Part shown: piece by piece, positions 1 through 9,574 of the stretch | Numbering within the stretch: the first letter of the stretch is position 1 | Layout: each line of letters opens with the position of its first letter | Origin: Verrucomicrobiota bacterium | GTDB taxonomy: Bacteria > Verrucomicrobiota > Verrucomicrobiia > Opitutales > Opitutaceae | NCBI GenBank assembly: GCA_023416735.1 | Contig: JAEZGX010000034.1 | Location: 23,018 to 87,017 of the forward strand | Direction: 5' to 3' | Length of the DNA: 64,000 nt | Made by a program: the position numbers and the translations under genes | Notes under the pieces: model-generated | Seen by the model: only the letters and a program-made list of their open reading frames with translations | Told to the model about the DNA's origin: nothing | Database searches by the model: none

Positions 1-1432
1 ACATGTTGATGGCGATCGGGGAAAGCTGCTGGCCGAGGGGCCCGCCGAGTTCGCGATGGAAGTTCGAGCCCCAGGTGTAGATCGCGCCGTCCGAGTCGAC
101 GGCGACGCTGAAGGCGCCGCCGGCGGCGATGGCGACGATGGTCTTGCCGGCGAGGGCGCCGCCGACGAGCACGGGCGCGAGACGGGTGATCGTGGTGCCG
201 TCGCCGAGTCCGCCGTTGGGATTTCCGCCCCAGGCGTGAACGGTGCCGTCGGAGGCGAGGGCGAGGACGTGGCGGGAGCCGGCGGCGATGGCGACGACGG
301 TCTTGCCGGCGAGGCTGCTCGTGCCGGCGTCGGTGTTGACGCGGATGGGCGTGTTGCTGTCGGTCGTGGAGTTGTTGCCCAAGAGGCCGTTGGCGTTGTA
401 GCCCCAGGCGAAAAGTTCGCCGTCCGACGTGAGTGCGGTGGTGTGATGGGGCGAAGAGGCGAGAGCGGTGACGGTTTTGCCGGCGAGGGGGCCGGTCAGC
501 CAGACGTTGAGAGGAGATGCGGAGGTGGCCAGGAGCGAGCCGACGCCGAGACGAGTGCCCCAGGTGATGGGCGTGGTCGTGTCGACATGGGTGTAGCGCT
601 GGCCCACGGCGAAGCCAGCGCTACCGATCGAGTTGCTGCCGGAGTCGGAGATCGTGGCGGTGGTTTTGAGATCGAGACGGATGGGGCCGCCGCCGGCGAG
701 ATCGCCGACCACGACATCGTAGATACTGCCGGAAACTTGGGTGACCGAGGTGATGGAGCCGGTGGCGGTGATGGCGGTGGTGAGAGCGAAGTCGCTTACG
801 TCGACGCCAGTGACGGGCTCGCTGAAGGTGACGCGGAACGTGACGCTGCTGGCGGTGGTGGTGGCGGCGGGGACGGAGCCGGCGGTGACCTTGCGGAGGA
901 TCGAGACGACGAAAGGTGGAGCGTCGGCGAGGACGGTGGCGGAGACGCTGGCGAAGTTATTGGCGGGAGTCGGATCGTTGTCGGACGAAGAGGAGGGGGC
1001 GACGCTAGCGGTGAGGGTGAGCGTGGTGCCGTCGGCCGTCTCGACGCCGACCTTCGCAACGAGAGTGAAGTAGGTGGGCTGCTCGTAACTGAGAAATGAA
1101 GTGGAGGCGGTGATCGTGCCGTTCGTGCCGACCGCAGGTGTGGTGGCCGACCAGTTAGCGGGCGAGGAGAGCGAGACAAAGGAGAGGGCCGGCGGCAGGG
1201 TGACGGTCATCTCCGCGGCGGGGGCGCTGACGGCGTGATTGGCCAGCGAGATGACGTAGGTGATGTTTTCGCCGCGCGTGATGGGGCTGGGCGAAGCGAC
1301 GATGGACTGGACGGCGAAGTCGGCGGTTTCGGCGCGGGCGGAGGCGCAGAGGTTGAGCGCGCAAATGGCGAGGCATTTGAGCACGAGCGACGAAACGGCG
1401 GATGCGCCAGGGCGGGAGAAGCGGGAGGACAT
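1..1432 (-). CDS. Secreted RCC1-repeat protein with DUF11-like N-terminus (partial, C-terminus outside window)
   Basis: The frame is open from an ATG at 1432 to the window edge, about 477 codons. Residues 1-34 form a signal peptide ending in SARA. Residues 36-165 resemble a DUF11/adhesin-type Ig domain (SIVASPSPITRGENITYVIS). A second Ig-like segment follows with VTFRVTFSEPVTGVDVSDF. From about residue 300 there are RCC1-type blade repeats, recognisable by LFAWGYNANGLLGNN, VHAWGGNPNGGLGDG and IYTWGSNFHRELGGP, each followed by KTxVAIAAG. RCC1 repeats build a seven-bladed propeller. In secreted bacterial proteins their partner is generally unknown, so function is not assigned. The gene lies 145 bp downstream of the LytTR regulator on the same strand and may be separately transcribed. 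Confidence 0.8.
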   Translation of the reverse strand, partial: MSSRFSRPGASAVSSLVLKCLAICALNLCASARAETADFAVQSIVASPSPITRGENITYVISLANHAVSAPAAEMTVTLPPALSFVSLSSPANWSATTPAVGTNGTITASTSFLSYEQPTYFTLVAKVGVETADGTTLTLTASVAPSSSSDNDPTPANNFASVSATVLADAPPFVVSILRKVTAGSVPAATTTASSVTFRVTFSEPVTGVDVSDFALTTAITATGSITSVTQVSGSIYDVVVGDLAGGGPIRLDLKTTATISDSGSNSIGSAGFAVGQRYTHVDTTTPITWGTRLGVGSLLATSASPLNVWLTGPLAGKTVTALASSPHHTTALTSDGELFAWGYNANGLLGNNSTTDSNTPIRVNTDAGTSSLAGKTVVAIAAGSRHVLALASDGTVHAWGGNPNGGLGDGTTITRLAPVLVGGALAGKTIVAIAAGGAFSVAVDSDGAIYTWGSNFHRELGGPLGQQLSPIAINM

Positions 1433-1577
1433 GGGAGCAGCGTGGACGCATCAGGGCTGAGGGGCGGGCTCCCCGCTTCGAGAGGCTTGGGGCGAGCGGT
1501 GTCGCCGGTGTGGCGAACGGCGGTTGGAGAGGTCGGCTACCGCGCTGGTAATACCGGCCCGCGGCGTCGGGCTCCAC

Positions 1578-2327
1578 TTATGGCTGCGGGTGCAGTTCCT
1601 CGAGGCGGGTGCGGACTTCGCTCCAAGTGCGGCGGCTGGCGGAGACGGGTTCGGGCACGCCTTTCACGTTGAGCAGCGCGCCGTCGCCCTGGCGGGTGTG
1701 GCTGAAGACGTGGAGCAGATTGACAATGCAGGTGCGGTGCACGCGGGCGAAATGCGTGGACGGCAACACGGACTCCCAGGCTTGGAGGCTCTTGCGGAGG
1801 AGGAGGCTGGCGCCGGATTCGAGTGTGACGTCGCAGTAGTTGTCCTGGGCGGTGATGAGGGCGATTTCCTCGGTGCGGACGAAACAGCCGCGATCGCCGC
1901 CGCGGAGATAGACGCGGTCGTCGAGGCGGAGGGGTTGGGAAAACTCGGCCGGGTCAGGGGTCGCGGGAGGCGCGGGCGAAGGGGGAGGAAGGCGGCTGAG
2001 AGCGGCAGCGAGACGTGCCGCGGCGATGGGTTTGAGGAGGTAGTCGAGGGCGTTGATCTCGAAGGCGCGGATGGCGAAGGCGTCGTAGGCGGTGGTGAAG
2101 ATGATCCGTGCGCCGGGGCGGATGGCGGGCACGAGTTCGAACGAGCTGCCGCCGATCAGGTGAATGTCGAGGAAGACGAGATCGTAGTCGTCGCGGGCGA
2201 GGAGGGTGCGGGCGCTGTTGACTGTGGCGGCCTCGCCGACGATCTGGACGTCGGGATGCGCGGCGAGAACGGCGCGGAGGTCTTCGCGAGCCGGGAGCTC
2301 GTCCTCGATCAGCAAGGCGCGAATCAT
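1578..2327 (-). CDS. LytTR-family response regulator
   Basis: This 249-residue protein has an N-terminal receiver domain (about 1-120), with the acidic pair at E8/D9, phospho-acceptor D54 in VFLDIHL and a conserved K in YLLKPI. A C-terminal LytTR DNA-binding domain (about 145-245) contains VYLRGGDRGCFVRTEEI and FARVHRTCIVNL. It begins 3 bp after the stop of the sensor kinase at 2331, so the two are co-transcribed and form a two-component pair of the LytS/LytR type. A proline-rich linker (PPPSPAPPATPDP) separates the domains. The likely target is the adjacent TonB-dependent receptor operon, but this is inference. Confidence 0.92.
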   Translation of the reverse strand: MIRALLIEDELPAREDLRAVLAAHPDVQIVGEAATVNSARTLLARDDYDLVFLDIHLIGGSSFELVPAIRPGARIIFTTAYDAFAIRAFEINALDYLLKPIAAARLAAALSRLPPPSPAPPATPDPAEFSQPLRLDDRVYLRGGDRGCFVRTEEIALITAQDNYCDVTLESGASLLLRKSLQAWESVLPSTHFARVHRTCIVNLLHVFSHTRQGDGALLNVKGVPEPVSASRRTWSEVRTRLEELHPQP

Positions 2328-2330
2328 GGT

Positions 2331-5300
2331 TCAGTTGCGATGTCGGATGAGTGCGGAACGCTGCAGGCGCAAGACAACGCGCACCCAGCCGTCGGACGCG
2401 TGATGAGTGAATTCGTGACCATTGGGAAAGTAGCGATTGAGCCGCTCGCGCAGGTTTTCGTGACCGATGCCGAACGATGGCACTTGCCGCGTGGCCGGCT
2501 CCTCGATCCAGCGGCCGGTGTTCGCCACCTCGATGAGCAGGCCCTCGGATTCGCGGCGTGCGGAGATTCGAAGTTCGACGCGATCTGCGCTGGTCGCCGC
2601 ACCATATTTTAGCGCGTTTTCCACGAGAGGAAGCAGCAGCAGCCGGGGAATCAAAACCGGGGCGGCGGTCAGATCGAGCTCGATGGACACCGTCAGAAGT
2701 TCGCCGAGGCGGAAGCGCTCGATGTCGAGGTAGGACTGCAGCATCGCGAACTCGTCGCCGAGCGTGACGCGCTCGTCGTCGTCATCGCGCAGCGTTTTTC
2801 GGCAAAAGTCAGCGAGCCGGTCGATCGAGTCGCGCGCGCGCACGAGGCCCGGCGGAATCTGGCTGCGGATCGAGGTGAGCGAGTTGAACAGGAAGTGAGG
2901 GTTCAGCTGGTAACGGAGGGTCTCCAGGCGCGATTTTTCGGCCACCAGCTTCGCGGTGATTTTTTCGTCGAGTTCCAATTTATGCAGCCGCGCGAGCTCG
3001 TCGTTTTGTCGCGAGAGGGCCTCGGTGCGTTCCGCGACGATCGATTGCAGCCGTGCGGCGCGGGCGCGCAGCGTGCGCGTGCGCAGGCCGACGATGCCGG
3101 CCAATGCAGCGAGGCCAGCGATCGCATAGATCGAGCGGGCCCACCAGGTTTGCCACCAGGGCGGCAGCACAACGAACGAGAACGTCGCCTCAGGGCCCAC
3201 CCGGCCCGTGCCATCGCGGGCCTGCAGCTGCAGCGTGAAGGTCCCCGCGGGCAGAAGATGAAAGTCGCGATGGGTGCTGGATGACCATTCCGACCATTCC
3301 CTCGCCAAGCCAAGGAGACGCGTGCGGTATTCGGTTTTAGCCGACGCATGCGCGTTCGGCTGAAGGTGGGGTGCGGCGAAAGTGAAGTGGACCGTATTCG
3401 CCGGCGGCCACTCGGGCTGGACCGGGAGCGGTCCGGCTCCGCCCCACAAGAGCTGGCCCGGCCGCACGGAGATGCTCCGCAAGCGAACGGCCGGCGGCGG
3501 AACGCGTTCGCCGTTCCATCCGAGTTGAAGGGAAGCTAGACCGACGTAACCGAGCCACAGCGTGCCGTGAGCGGGGTCGTCGATGGCTTCGAGCGGTCTG
3601 ATCGATTCCAAGCCGCTCCAAGCCGCCGGCTCGAGTTGCCAGCTCCCCGGGCCCGTGCGTCGCGCCATCGCCGCAGGATCGTTTACGGTGGTTCCCGCAA
3701 ACCAGATCGCGCCATCGCTGAGCGGGAAGGCGCGCGACCAGCGGGAGGTATCGAGACCTTTGATACGCGTCTCGGGCGTGAAGCGATCGCCGCGGGGATC
3801 GTGCCGCCACAAACCCTGCCACGAGGAGACCTCCAGCGCCCCGTCCAACAGGAAGATCCAGACCCGGGCGCGCTCGGGGTCCGGCAGCGAGAGGCCCTGA
3901 GCGGGGCCGATGGATTGCAGTCGGGCGTCGAGCCGCACGCCTTGACGCCAGTCGAGTCGCACGACTTCGAGGCGGTTGCGCGTGGCCCACAGCCATCCGT
4001 CGGCGTCCTCGATGAGCGGAAACAACGACGCCCGGACACCTGGCACCACCGATTCGAACTCCCAGCGCCCGCCGGTCCGGCGATAGATTCGCAGCATGCC
4101 GGGACCGGTCGAAGCCACCAATCGGTCGGGATCGCGACGCAACCGAAGGGCTGACCGAAAGAGCAAGCGTTCGCGCTCGATGATCTCCACGCTCCCATCG
4201 GAGCGCAGCAATCGGAGGTCGGGGCCGCCGACGATCAATCCCTCTTCGGTGGAGAGCAGCACCCACATGTCGCCCACCGCGTCTGGCAGCAGATCGAAGC
4301 GACCGGATTCCTCGTCGCGCACGAAAACGCCGTGTGTGCTTGCGACATGCAAACGCCCCTCGTGAAACACGAAGGCTTGGACGCGGCCGGGCACGCCGCC
4401 GTCGCGATGTTCGTGCAAGGCCGCGGGTGAATGCGCCTGGATGCGGGTGACGCCGGCAAAACGCGACAGCCACAGCCCGCCGGCGGTGTCGGTGGCCAAT
4501 GCCACGATGGTGCTGCTGGCGGCGCCCAACCGACCATCGTCGTCATACCGTGCCAGCACTTGTCCGGAAGCGGGATCGACGATCAGCAATCCATGATAGC
4601 CGGTGCCGAGGGCGAACGTGCCGTCCGCGAGCGGTGTTCCGCAGGTCACCTGATCGCGATCGAGCAAGGTGGCTACTTCGCTCGAAACCAGCGGCGCGTC
4701 GCTCCCTCGCCAGATCCGCAAGCCGCCCGCGCTCACGACCCAAGATCCCCCGTCCTGGCGGGGCCAGAGAGACTGCACGCCGAGCGGAGCGAGAACGTGT
4801 GCCTCTGGGACGGGGATCAAGGTCGTGCCGTCGATGCGGTAAGCCGCCGCGGTCGTGATCGCGTGCACCGCATTTTCGTGCGGGAACACGTTGATCGCGC
4901 GCTCGTGGATCGGGATCGCCAACGTCTCGACTTCGCCGGACGCGTTTGCGCGAGCGACGAAACTGCGCGGCCCCTGGGTGACGAAGTAGGCGTTCTCGCC
5001 ATGCACCAGCATGCGCAGGACGTGGCCGACTGCTTGGTCTTCCGGGTGAAGCCGGCGGTGCAGCGGATGGGCCACGAGCGTGCCGGAGGAATCAGGGGTG
5101 AGCCAGCCAAACTCTCCTGTCGCAGAATACCAAATACGGCCGGACGGGCTTGCGGCGACGTTGTGAACGATGAGTCCTCGCGTGCCTTCGATCACTCTCC
5201 ACGTGGCACCGTCGTATTCGACGAGTCCCTCGGTGTTGCCGACGTAAACGAGGCCGTTCGGATGAACGAGCACGGAACGGGTTTGGGGACTGCCGGGGAT

Positions 5301-5438
5301 TTCGCGCTCGGTAAACACCTGCGCGATGGGCGCGCCGGAGTAGCGCGGCGGAACGGCTCCCGACAGCGCGCCGCAACTGGAGGCGGCAAGGAGAAGGAAA
5401 GAGAGCCAGCGGGGAATCACGCGAAGGACCGGCAGCAT
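2331..5438 (-). CDS. Beta-propeller / Y_Y_Y sensor histidine kinase (LytS-type kinase core)
   Basis: The protein is about 1035 residues. I chose the ATG at 5438 because it gives a signal peptide (LPVLRVIPRWLSFLLLAASS) and removes a 59-bp overlap with the upstream receptor gene that a start at 5540 would create. The periplasmic part carries two-component propeller repeats (GLVYVGNTEGLVEYDGATW and similar) over about 650 residues, then a Y_Y_Y domain (YRTRLLGLAREWSEWSSS). One transmembrane segment (WWARSIYAIAGLAALAGIVG) and a coiled coil follow. The cytoplasmic kinase core has the His_kinase motif QLNPHFLFNSLTSIRSQ and the N-box LVENALKYG. This architecture is the non-hybrid version of Bacteroidetes polysaccharide sensors. 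It sits between the receptor gene and its cognate LytTR regulator. Confidence 0.92.
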   Translation of the reverse strand: MLPVLRVIPRWLSFLLLAASSCGALSGAVPPRYSGAPIAQVFTEREIPGSPQTRSVLVHPNGLVYVGNTEGLVEYDGATWRVIEGTRGLIVHNVAASPSGRIWYSATGEFGWLTPDSSGTLVAHPLHRRLHPEDQAVGHVLRMLVHGENAYFVTQGPRSFVARANASGEVETLAIPIHERAINVFPHENAVHAITTAAAYRIDGTTLIPVPEAHVLAPLGVQSLWPRQDGGSWVVSAGGLRIWRGSDAPLVSSEVATLLDRDQVTCGTPLADGTFALGTGYHGLLIVDPASGQVLARYDDDGRLGAASSTIVALATDTAGGLWLSRFAGVTRIQAHSPAALHEHRDGGVPGRVQAFVFHEGRLHVASTHGVFVRDEESGRFDLLPDAVGDMWVLLSTEEGLIVGGPDLRLLRSDGSVEIIERERLLFRSALRLRRDPDRLVASTGPGMLRIYRRTGGRWEFESVVPGVRASLFPLIEDADGWLWATRNRLEVVRLDWRQGVRLDARLQSIGPAQGLSLPDPERARVWIFLLDGALEVSSWQGLWRHDPRGDRFTPETRIKGLDTSRWSRAFPLSDGAIWFAGTTVNDPAAMARRTGPGSWQLEPAAWSGLESIRPLEAIDDPAHGTLWLGYVGLASLQLGWNGERVPPPAVRLRSISVRPGQLLWGGAGPLPVQPEWPPANTVHFTFAAPHLQPNAHASAKTEYRTRLLGLAREWSEWSSSTHRDFHLLPAGTFTLQLQARDGTGRVGPEATFSFVVLPPWWQTWWARSIYAIAGLAALAGIVGLRTRTLRARAARLQSIVAERTEALSRQNDELARLHKLELDEKITAKLVAEKSRLETLRYQLNPHFLFNSLTSIRSQIPPGLVRARDSIDRLADFCRKTLRDDDDERVTLGDEFAMLQSYLDIERFRLGELLTVSIELDLTAAPVLIPRLLLLPLVENALKYGAATSADRVELRISARRESEGLLIEVANTGRWIEEPATRQVPSFGIGHENLRERLNRYFPNGHEFTHHASDGWVRVVLRLQRSALIRHRN

Positions 5439-5481
5439 GGAAGCGGGAGCGGCGCGCTCAAGCGCGGGGTGGAGCCAGTCG

Positions 5482-8418
5482 TCAAAGTCGCATGTCGAGC
5501 CGCACATACCACAGCCGGCCGATGGGATCGTAAGCGGCAACGTCAGTGCGATTGTCGTCGAACGCCTGCGGCGCGAGGGGAGGCGGGCGATTGGCGAGAT
5601 TGTTGACGCCCGCGGTGAATTTCGCGCCGGCGAGCCAGCGTCGCAGGAAGTCCGCGCCGGAGTTTCCGTCCAAGGTATAACCTACCGCCACATCGAACGC
5701 CGAGAAACTGGCCACGGGGATGCGATGGCGCACGCCCGCGGCCTCGGCGTGGGCGAACGTCTGGCCGCCTGTCGCCAGATCGACCACGGCGGACACATAG
5801 GTGTGGCCGAGCGTCATTTCCCAGGCGCGATGCCGCCAGGTGGCGGTGCTGTAAAAGCGACGACCCGGGATGGTGCCGACGGAGCCCGCGCCACCGCGCG
5901 TCGCTGCGCGGGCGTATTCGAAATAGGGCTCCAGCGGCGTGCTTTGGAACTCGTAGTCGAGAAAAAAGCTGCCGGTCGTGCGGAAGTCCCATGCGCCGAA
6001 CGATACGTCCGGCAACCGATAGGCGGCGTGCACGTCGAGCGCGCGAACGCGCTGGCCGGCGATATTGCGCTGGGCGTCGACGACGAAGATGGCGTTGGCG
6101 GCGTTGCGACGCGTCACGAGCCAGTCGCGCAGTTCACCCGGCGCGCGGATCGGCGCGGCGCCCGCCCGGCCGGGGAAGTCGAAAAACGCGACCTGATTTG
6201 CGAAAGGAGAAGCGGCGCCGCGGGCGTCCACATCCTGCAGGATCGCCGCCACGCCGAGTGAACCGGCGAGGTCGACCTGGTGGACGGAAACGAAATCGAT
6301 TCCGACGGTGAAACCTTCGAGCGCTCGCGGCGCCCAATGGGCGCCGAACGATCGGCTGTGCGCGCGCGATGGGCGTAGAGCGGGATTCGAGCCGGTGAGT
6401 TGCAGGGCTTGTCCTGGAACACCGAATACGCCCTGGATCACATTCGTGGTCGTGAAGTTTTGGGTGACGGGGCCGTAGAGCGAGAAGAGCGTGGGCGCTT
6501 GGAACGACTCACCGTAACTCGCCCGCAGCGTGAGCTGCTTGTCGTGCGGTTGCCAGCGCAGCCCGTATTTGGGTGCGTGTGAGTCGCCGGCGTCGCTGTA
6601 GTCTTCGAGCCGCCAGGCGATATCGACGTCGAGCGCGTGCAGACCGGGAAGCGTCGTATTCTCGCCGGCGAGAGGCGCGCGAAGTTCCGCATAGGCTGAA
6701 TGGATGCGACGGTCGCGCGCGAACGGATCGAGCAAAGGCGCGCCGCTCCAGCGGCGCGCGGTCGGGCCGGTGAGGCGGGAATTTTCGTCGGGTTGGCCGG
6801 ACAATGCTTCGCGCCGCATATCGGTGCCGACGGCGAACCGCACCTTGCCGGATGGAAGCCGTGCGGCGACGCCGGTGAGCGTGGCATTCGCCTGCTCGAG
6901 CGTGGCGGCGAATTTGCCGTAGACGGTGCCGAGCAGGTTTTCGAGTGACGCGGGATCAACGGCCGCGGGGCGGGCGAAAGGATCGAGCGCCGGTTGGAGG
7001 ACGAAGGTGTCGTGTTCTTCGGAAAAGCCGGTGATCACGCGGCTGAAGGAGCCGCCGGGCGTCGGTTTGCCTTGCGCATCGAATCCGCCGGCGATCGCGC
7101 GCGAGAGATTCGGGGCGTAGAACACGTTGTGGATGCGCTGCTGCGTGGTGCTACGGCTGCGCGTGTAGGCAGTTTCCCAGTTCCAGTCTTTGTTGAGGCG
7201 ACCGCGGAAGCCGAACGTGCCGCGCGCGAGTCGGTTGTCGTGGTTGAATGTGCGTGGAGCGGGCAGGTAGCGGAATGCGACTTGGGGGACTTCGACGGTG
7301 AGCGGATTATACGGCGCGCCGGCCGGCACGGTAACCAGTGGCGAGAAAGGGCCCGCGGCGAGTTGTGAGACGGTGGTGTTGCGCGAGCCGAGCACGTCGC
7401 CGAACAACTCGAGTTTCTGGCCGAGCAGCTTGGCGGTGAAGCTGGCGTAACCGGAACGGCTTTCGCGACCGAGCAGGATTGTAACGTAAGGGGCGGCGTC
7501 GAACGTGGCGGCGACCTCGGTGGCGTTGGCGGCGGTATAGGTGCCATCCGCGACGAGCGCGGCGAGGTGGGTGGCGACGGCGGCGGAGCCGGTCGGATGG
7601 CGTTCGCGTGGCGAGTTGAGGGCCGGAGCCAGAAGATACGAAGGAAACGCGGAGCCTTGCCCGATCGCGCCGGAGAGGGACGGGAATGTGCCGAAGAACG
7701 GACGGCTGAAGCCGCGGTAGGCTTGAAACAACGGGTCCGTTTTCGACCAGCTGGCGGAGGCGGTCACGTTGACGCGTTCGTTGCCTGAGCCCGCCGTCAC
7801 GTGCGCCGAGCGCTCGGAGTAGTGGCCGTCGTTGCTTGAATACGCGTAGCGCGCGCCGGCTTCGGCTCCGTGGAAGTCGGATCGCAGGATAAAGTTGACG
7901 ACGCCGCCAATGGCGTCGGCGCCGTAGAGCGCGGAGGCGCCGTCGCCGAGGACTTCGACGCGCTCGATCGCGGCGAGGGGGATTTGGCTGACGTCGACGA
8001 AATTACGCCCGGTGAAACCGCGGGCGCCGATGCCGCTGTCGGAAACGCGGCGACCGTTGACGAGCACGAGCGTGCTGAGATTGCGCAGCGCGATCTGCGA
8101 ACCGCCGGCGGTGGTGGCCGCGTTGCTGTTGGCGGCGGAGGTGCCGAGGTTGTTGCTGCCGGCGAAAGTCGGCAGGTGTTTGCGCAGAGCGTCGAGCAGA
8201 TCGGGGCCGAGTCCGGTCCGAGAAAGGTCGTCGCGGGTGAGAAGGGTGAGTTGAGACGAGGCGGGACCAACGAAGCTGGGCAGGTGTGTGCCGGTGACGT
8301 TCAGGCGATCCAGTTGCACCGACACGTCGGTTTCCCCGGGGTCGGCGGCTCGTGCGGGCAGGGTCCAGCATAGGAGCGTGACGGCGAGGCACGGGTGAAG
8401 GCGAAGCGGCGGACGCAC
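5482..8418 (-). CDS. TonB-dependent outer-membrane receptor
   Basis: About 978 residues from a GTG at 8418, which is preferred because it leads directly into a signal peptide (LHPCLAVTLLCWTLPARA). The upstream extension to 8550 would overlap the divergent nucleotidyltransferase gene. A plug domain follows, with LVNGRRVSDSG and the typical GDGASALYGADAIGGVVNF. The rest is a 22-strand barrel with alternating aromatic strands ending YVRLDMRL. No SusD-like lipoprotein gene is adjacent, as is usual in Opitutaceae. The substrate is unknown. The downstream propeller kinase, 43 bp away on the same strand, argues for an oligosaccharide. No Shine-Dalgarno sequence is obvious, so the start is uncertain. 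Confidence 0.9.
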   Translation of the reverse strand: MRPPLRLHPCLAVTLLCWTLPARAADPGETDVSVQLDRLNVTGTHLPSFVGPASSQLTLLTRDDLSRTGLGPDLLDALRKHLPTFAGSNNLGTSAANSNAATTAGGSQIALRNLSTLVLVNGRRVSDSGIGARGFTGRNFVDVSQIPLAAIERVEVLGDGASALYGADAIGGVVNFILRSDFHGAEAGARYAYSSNDGHYSERSAHVTAGSGNERVNVTASASWSKTDPLFQAYRGFSRPFFGTFPSLSGAIGQGSAFPSYLLAPALNSPRERHPTGSAAVATHLAALVADGTYTAANATEVAATFDAAPYVTILLGRESRSGYASFTAKLLGQKLELFGDVLGSRNTTVSQLAAGPFSPLVTVPAGAPYNPLTVEVPQVAFRYLPAPRTFNHDNRLARGTFGFRGRLNKDWNWETAYTRSRSTTQQRIHNVFYAPNLSRAIAGGFDAQGKPTPGGSFSRVITGFSEEHDTFVLQPALDPFARPAAVDPASLENLLGTVYGKFAATLEQANATLTGVAARLPSGKVRFAVGTDMRREALSGQPDENSRLTGPTARRWSGAPLLDPFARDRRIHSAYAELRAPLAGENTTLPGLHALDVDIAWRLEDYSDAGDSHAPKYGLRWQPHDKQLTLRASYGESFQAPTLFSLYGPVTQNFTTTNVIQGVFGVPGQALQLTGSNPALRPSRAHSRSFGAHWAPRALEGFTVGIDFVSVHQVDLAGSLGVAAILQDVDARGAASPFANQVAFFDFPGRAGAAPIRAPGELRDWLVTRRNAANAIFVVDAQRNIAGQRVRALDVHAAYRLPDVSFGAWDFRTTGSFFLDYEFQSTPLEPYFEYARAATRGGAGSVGTIPGRRFYSTATWRHRAWEMTLGHTYVSAVVDLATGGQTFAHAEAAGVRHRIPVASFSAFDVAVGYTLDGNSGADFLRRWLAGAKFTAGVNNLANRPPPLAPQAFDDNRTDVAAYDPIGRLWYVRLDMRL

Positions 8419-8534
8419 GGATCGGTAAGCTGGGGAGAGAAGGGAAGTGTCTAAGGAGAGCAATGGTCGCGTTGAAGCAGTGGAGAGAAGCAGTGTTCTT
8501 GCCGCGGACCGACGGACACCTTGTGCTCGCGCGA

Positions 8535-9431
8535 ATGCAGGCACCGACACTTCTGGTTTTGGCGGCGGGGATGGGCTCGCGTTATGGCGGGTTGAAGCAG
8601 ATCGATCCGGTGGGGCCGTCGGGCGAGACGGTGTTGGATTATGCGGTGTTCGATGCGCTGCGGGCGGGATTTGGACGGGTCGTGTTTGTGATTCGGAAAG
8701 AGTTTGAAGCGGTGTTCCGCGAGCAGATTGGAGCGAAGTATGCGGGGCGAATTGACGTGGCGTATGTGTTTCAGGCGGTGGAGGCGCTGCCGAGTGGGTT
8801 CACGGCGCCGGCCGGGCGGGAGAAGCCGTGGGGCACGGGGCATGCGGTGTGGTGTGCGCGCGAGGCGGTGCCGGGGGCGTTCGCGGTGATCAACGCGGAC
8901 GATTTTTACGGGGCGGATTCGTTTCGGCGGCTGGGAGTGTTTTTGCGCGAGAAAGCGGAGACGACGGACGGGGGCGGAAAGGCGGAGTTTGCGATCGTGG
9001 GGTTTCGGCTGGACCGGACCTTGTCGGAGCACGGGGCGGTATCGCGCGGCGTGTGCGCGGTGGGAGCGGACGGACGGCTGGCGTCGATCGTGGAGCGGAC
9101 GGGAATCGAGCCGGGGCAGGTGGGGGCGGGGCGGGAATTTTCGGGGGAAGAGATTGTTTCGATGAACTGTTGGGGATTTGGGCGGGAGGTGTTTGCCGGA
9201 TTGGAGGTGCAGTTGCGGGAGTTTTTGGAGGCGAGAGCGAGTGAGCCGAAAGCGGAGTTTTATTTGCCGGCGGCGGTGTCGACGATGATCGCGCGCGGCG
9301 AGGCGGAGGTGGAGGTGCTGCCGACGGGAAGCGCGTGGTTTGGGGTGACGTATCGCGAGGATAAACCGCGGGTGGTTGCGGCGATTGCGGAGCTGGTGCG
9401 ACGCGGGGAGTATCCGGCGCGATTGTTTTGA
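8535..9431 (+). CDS. Sugar nucleotidyltransferase (NTP_transferase family)
   Basis: A 298-residue protein with the N-terminal nucleotide-binding signature LAAGMGSRYGGLKQ, then VGPSGETVLDYAVFDALRAG. The metal-binding NADD of VINADDFYGADSF lies further on. The ATG at 8535 places this signature at the very N-terminus as expected. The frame could extend to 8463 but would then overlap the divergent receptor leader. Family members transfer NMP or NDP to sugar 1-phosphates. The sugar cannot be deduced here. The next gene downstream is a kinase-like protein, and sugar kinase/nucleotidyltransferase pairs are a known arrangement for nucleotide-sugar salvage, so a joint role is possible. Confidence 0.85.
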   Translation: MQAPTLLVLAAGMGSRYGGLKQIDPVGPSGETVLDYAVFDALRAGFGRVVFVIRKEFEAVFREQIGAKYAGRIDVAYVFQAVEALPSGFTAPAGREKPWGTGHAVWCAREAVPGAFAVINADDFYGADSFRRLGVFLREKAETTDGGGKAEFAIVGFRLDRTLSEHGAVSRGVCAVGADGRLASIVERTGIEPGQVGAGREFSGEEIVSMNCWGFGREVFAGLEVQLREFLEARASEPKAEFYLPAAVSTMIARGEAEVEVLPTGSAWFGVTYREDKPRVVAAIAELVRRGEYPARLF

Positions 9432-9450
9432 GAGGAATGTGAATGTTGGT

Positions 9451-9480
9451 GAACCACGAATGGACACGAAGGGGCACGAT
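9451..9480 (+). repeat. Family A intergenic repeat (ACCACGAATGGACACGAA)
   Basis: A single copy of the sequence ACCACGAATGGACACGAA sits directly after the nucleotidyltransferase stop. The same unit recurs at least nine more times in this window, nearly always between genes. It has no coding content. Confidence 0.75.
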
Positions 9481-9574
9481 TTTTGGGGACGGCGGCGATG
9501 CGGATAAGTTGTGGGTAAAAAGCCTTTGCTTCGGCCGGTCGCGGCGGTGACGGTGCGGCCATGGCGGATCCAGC

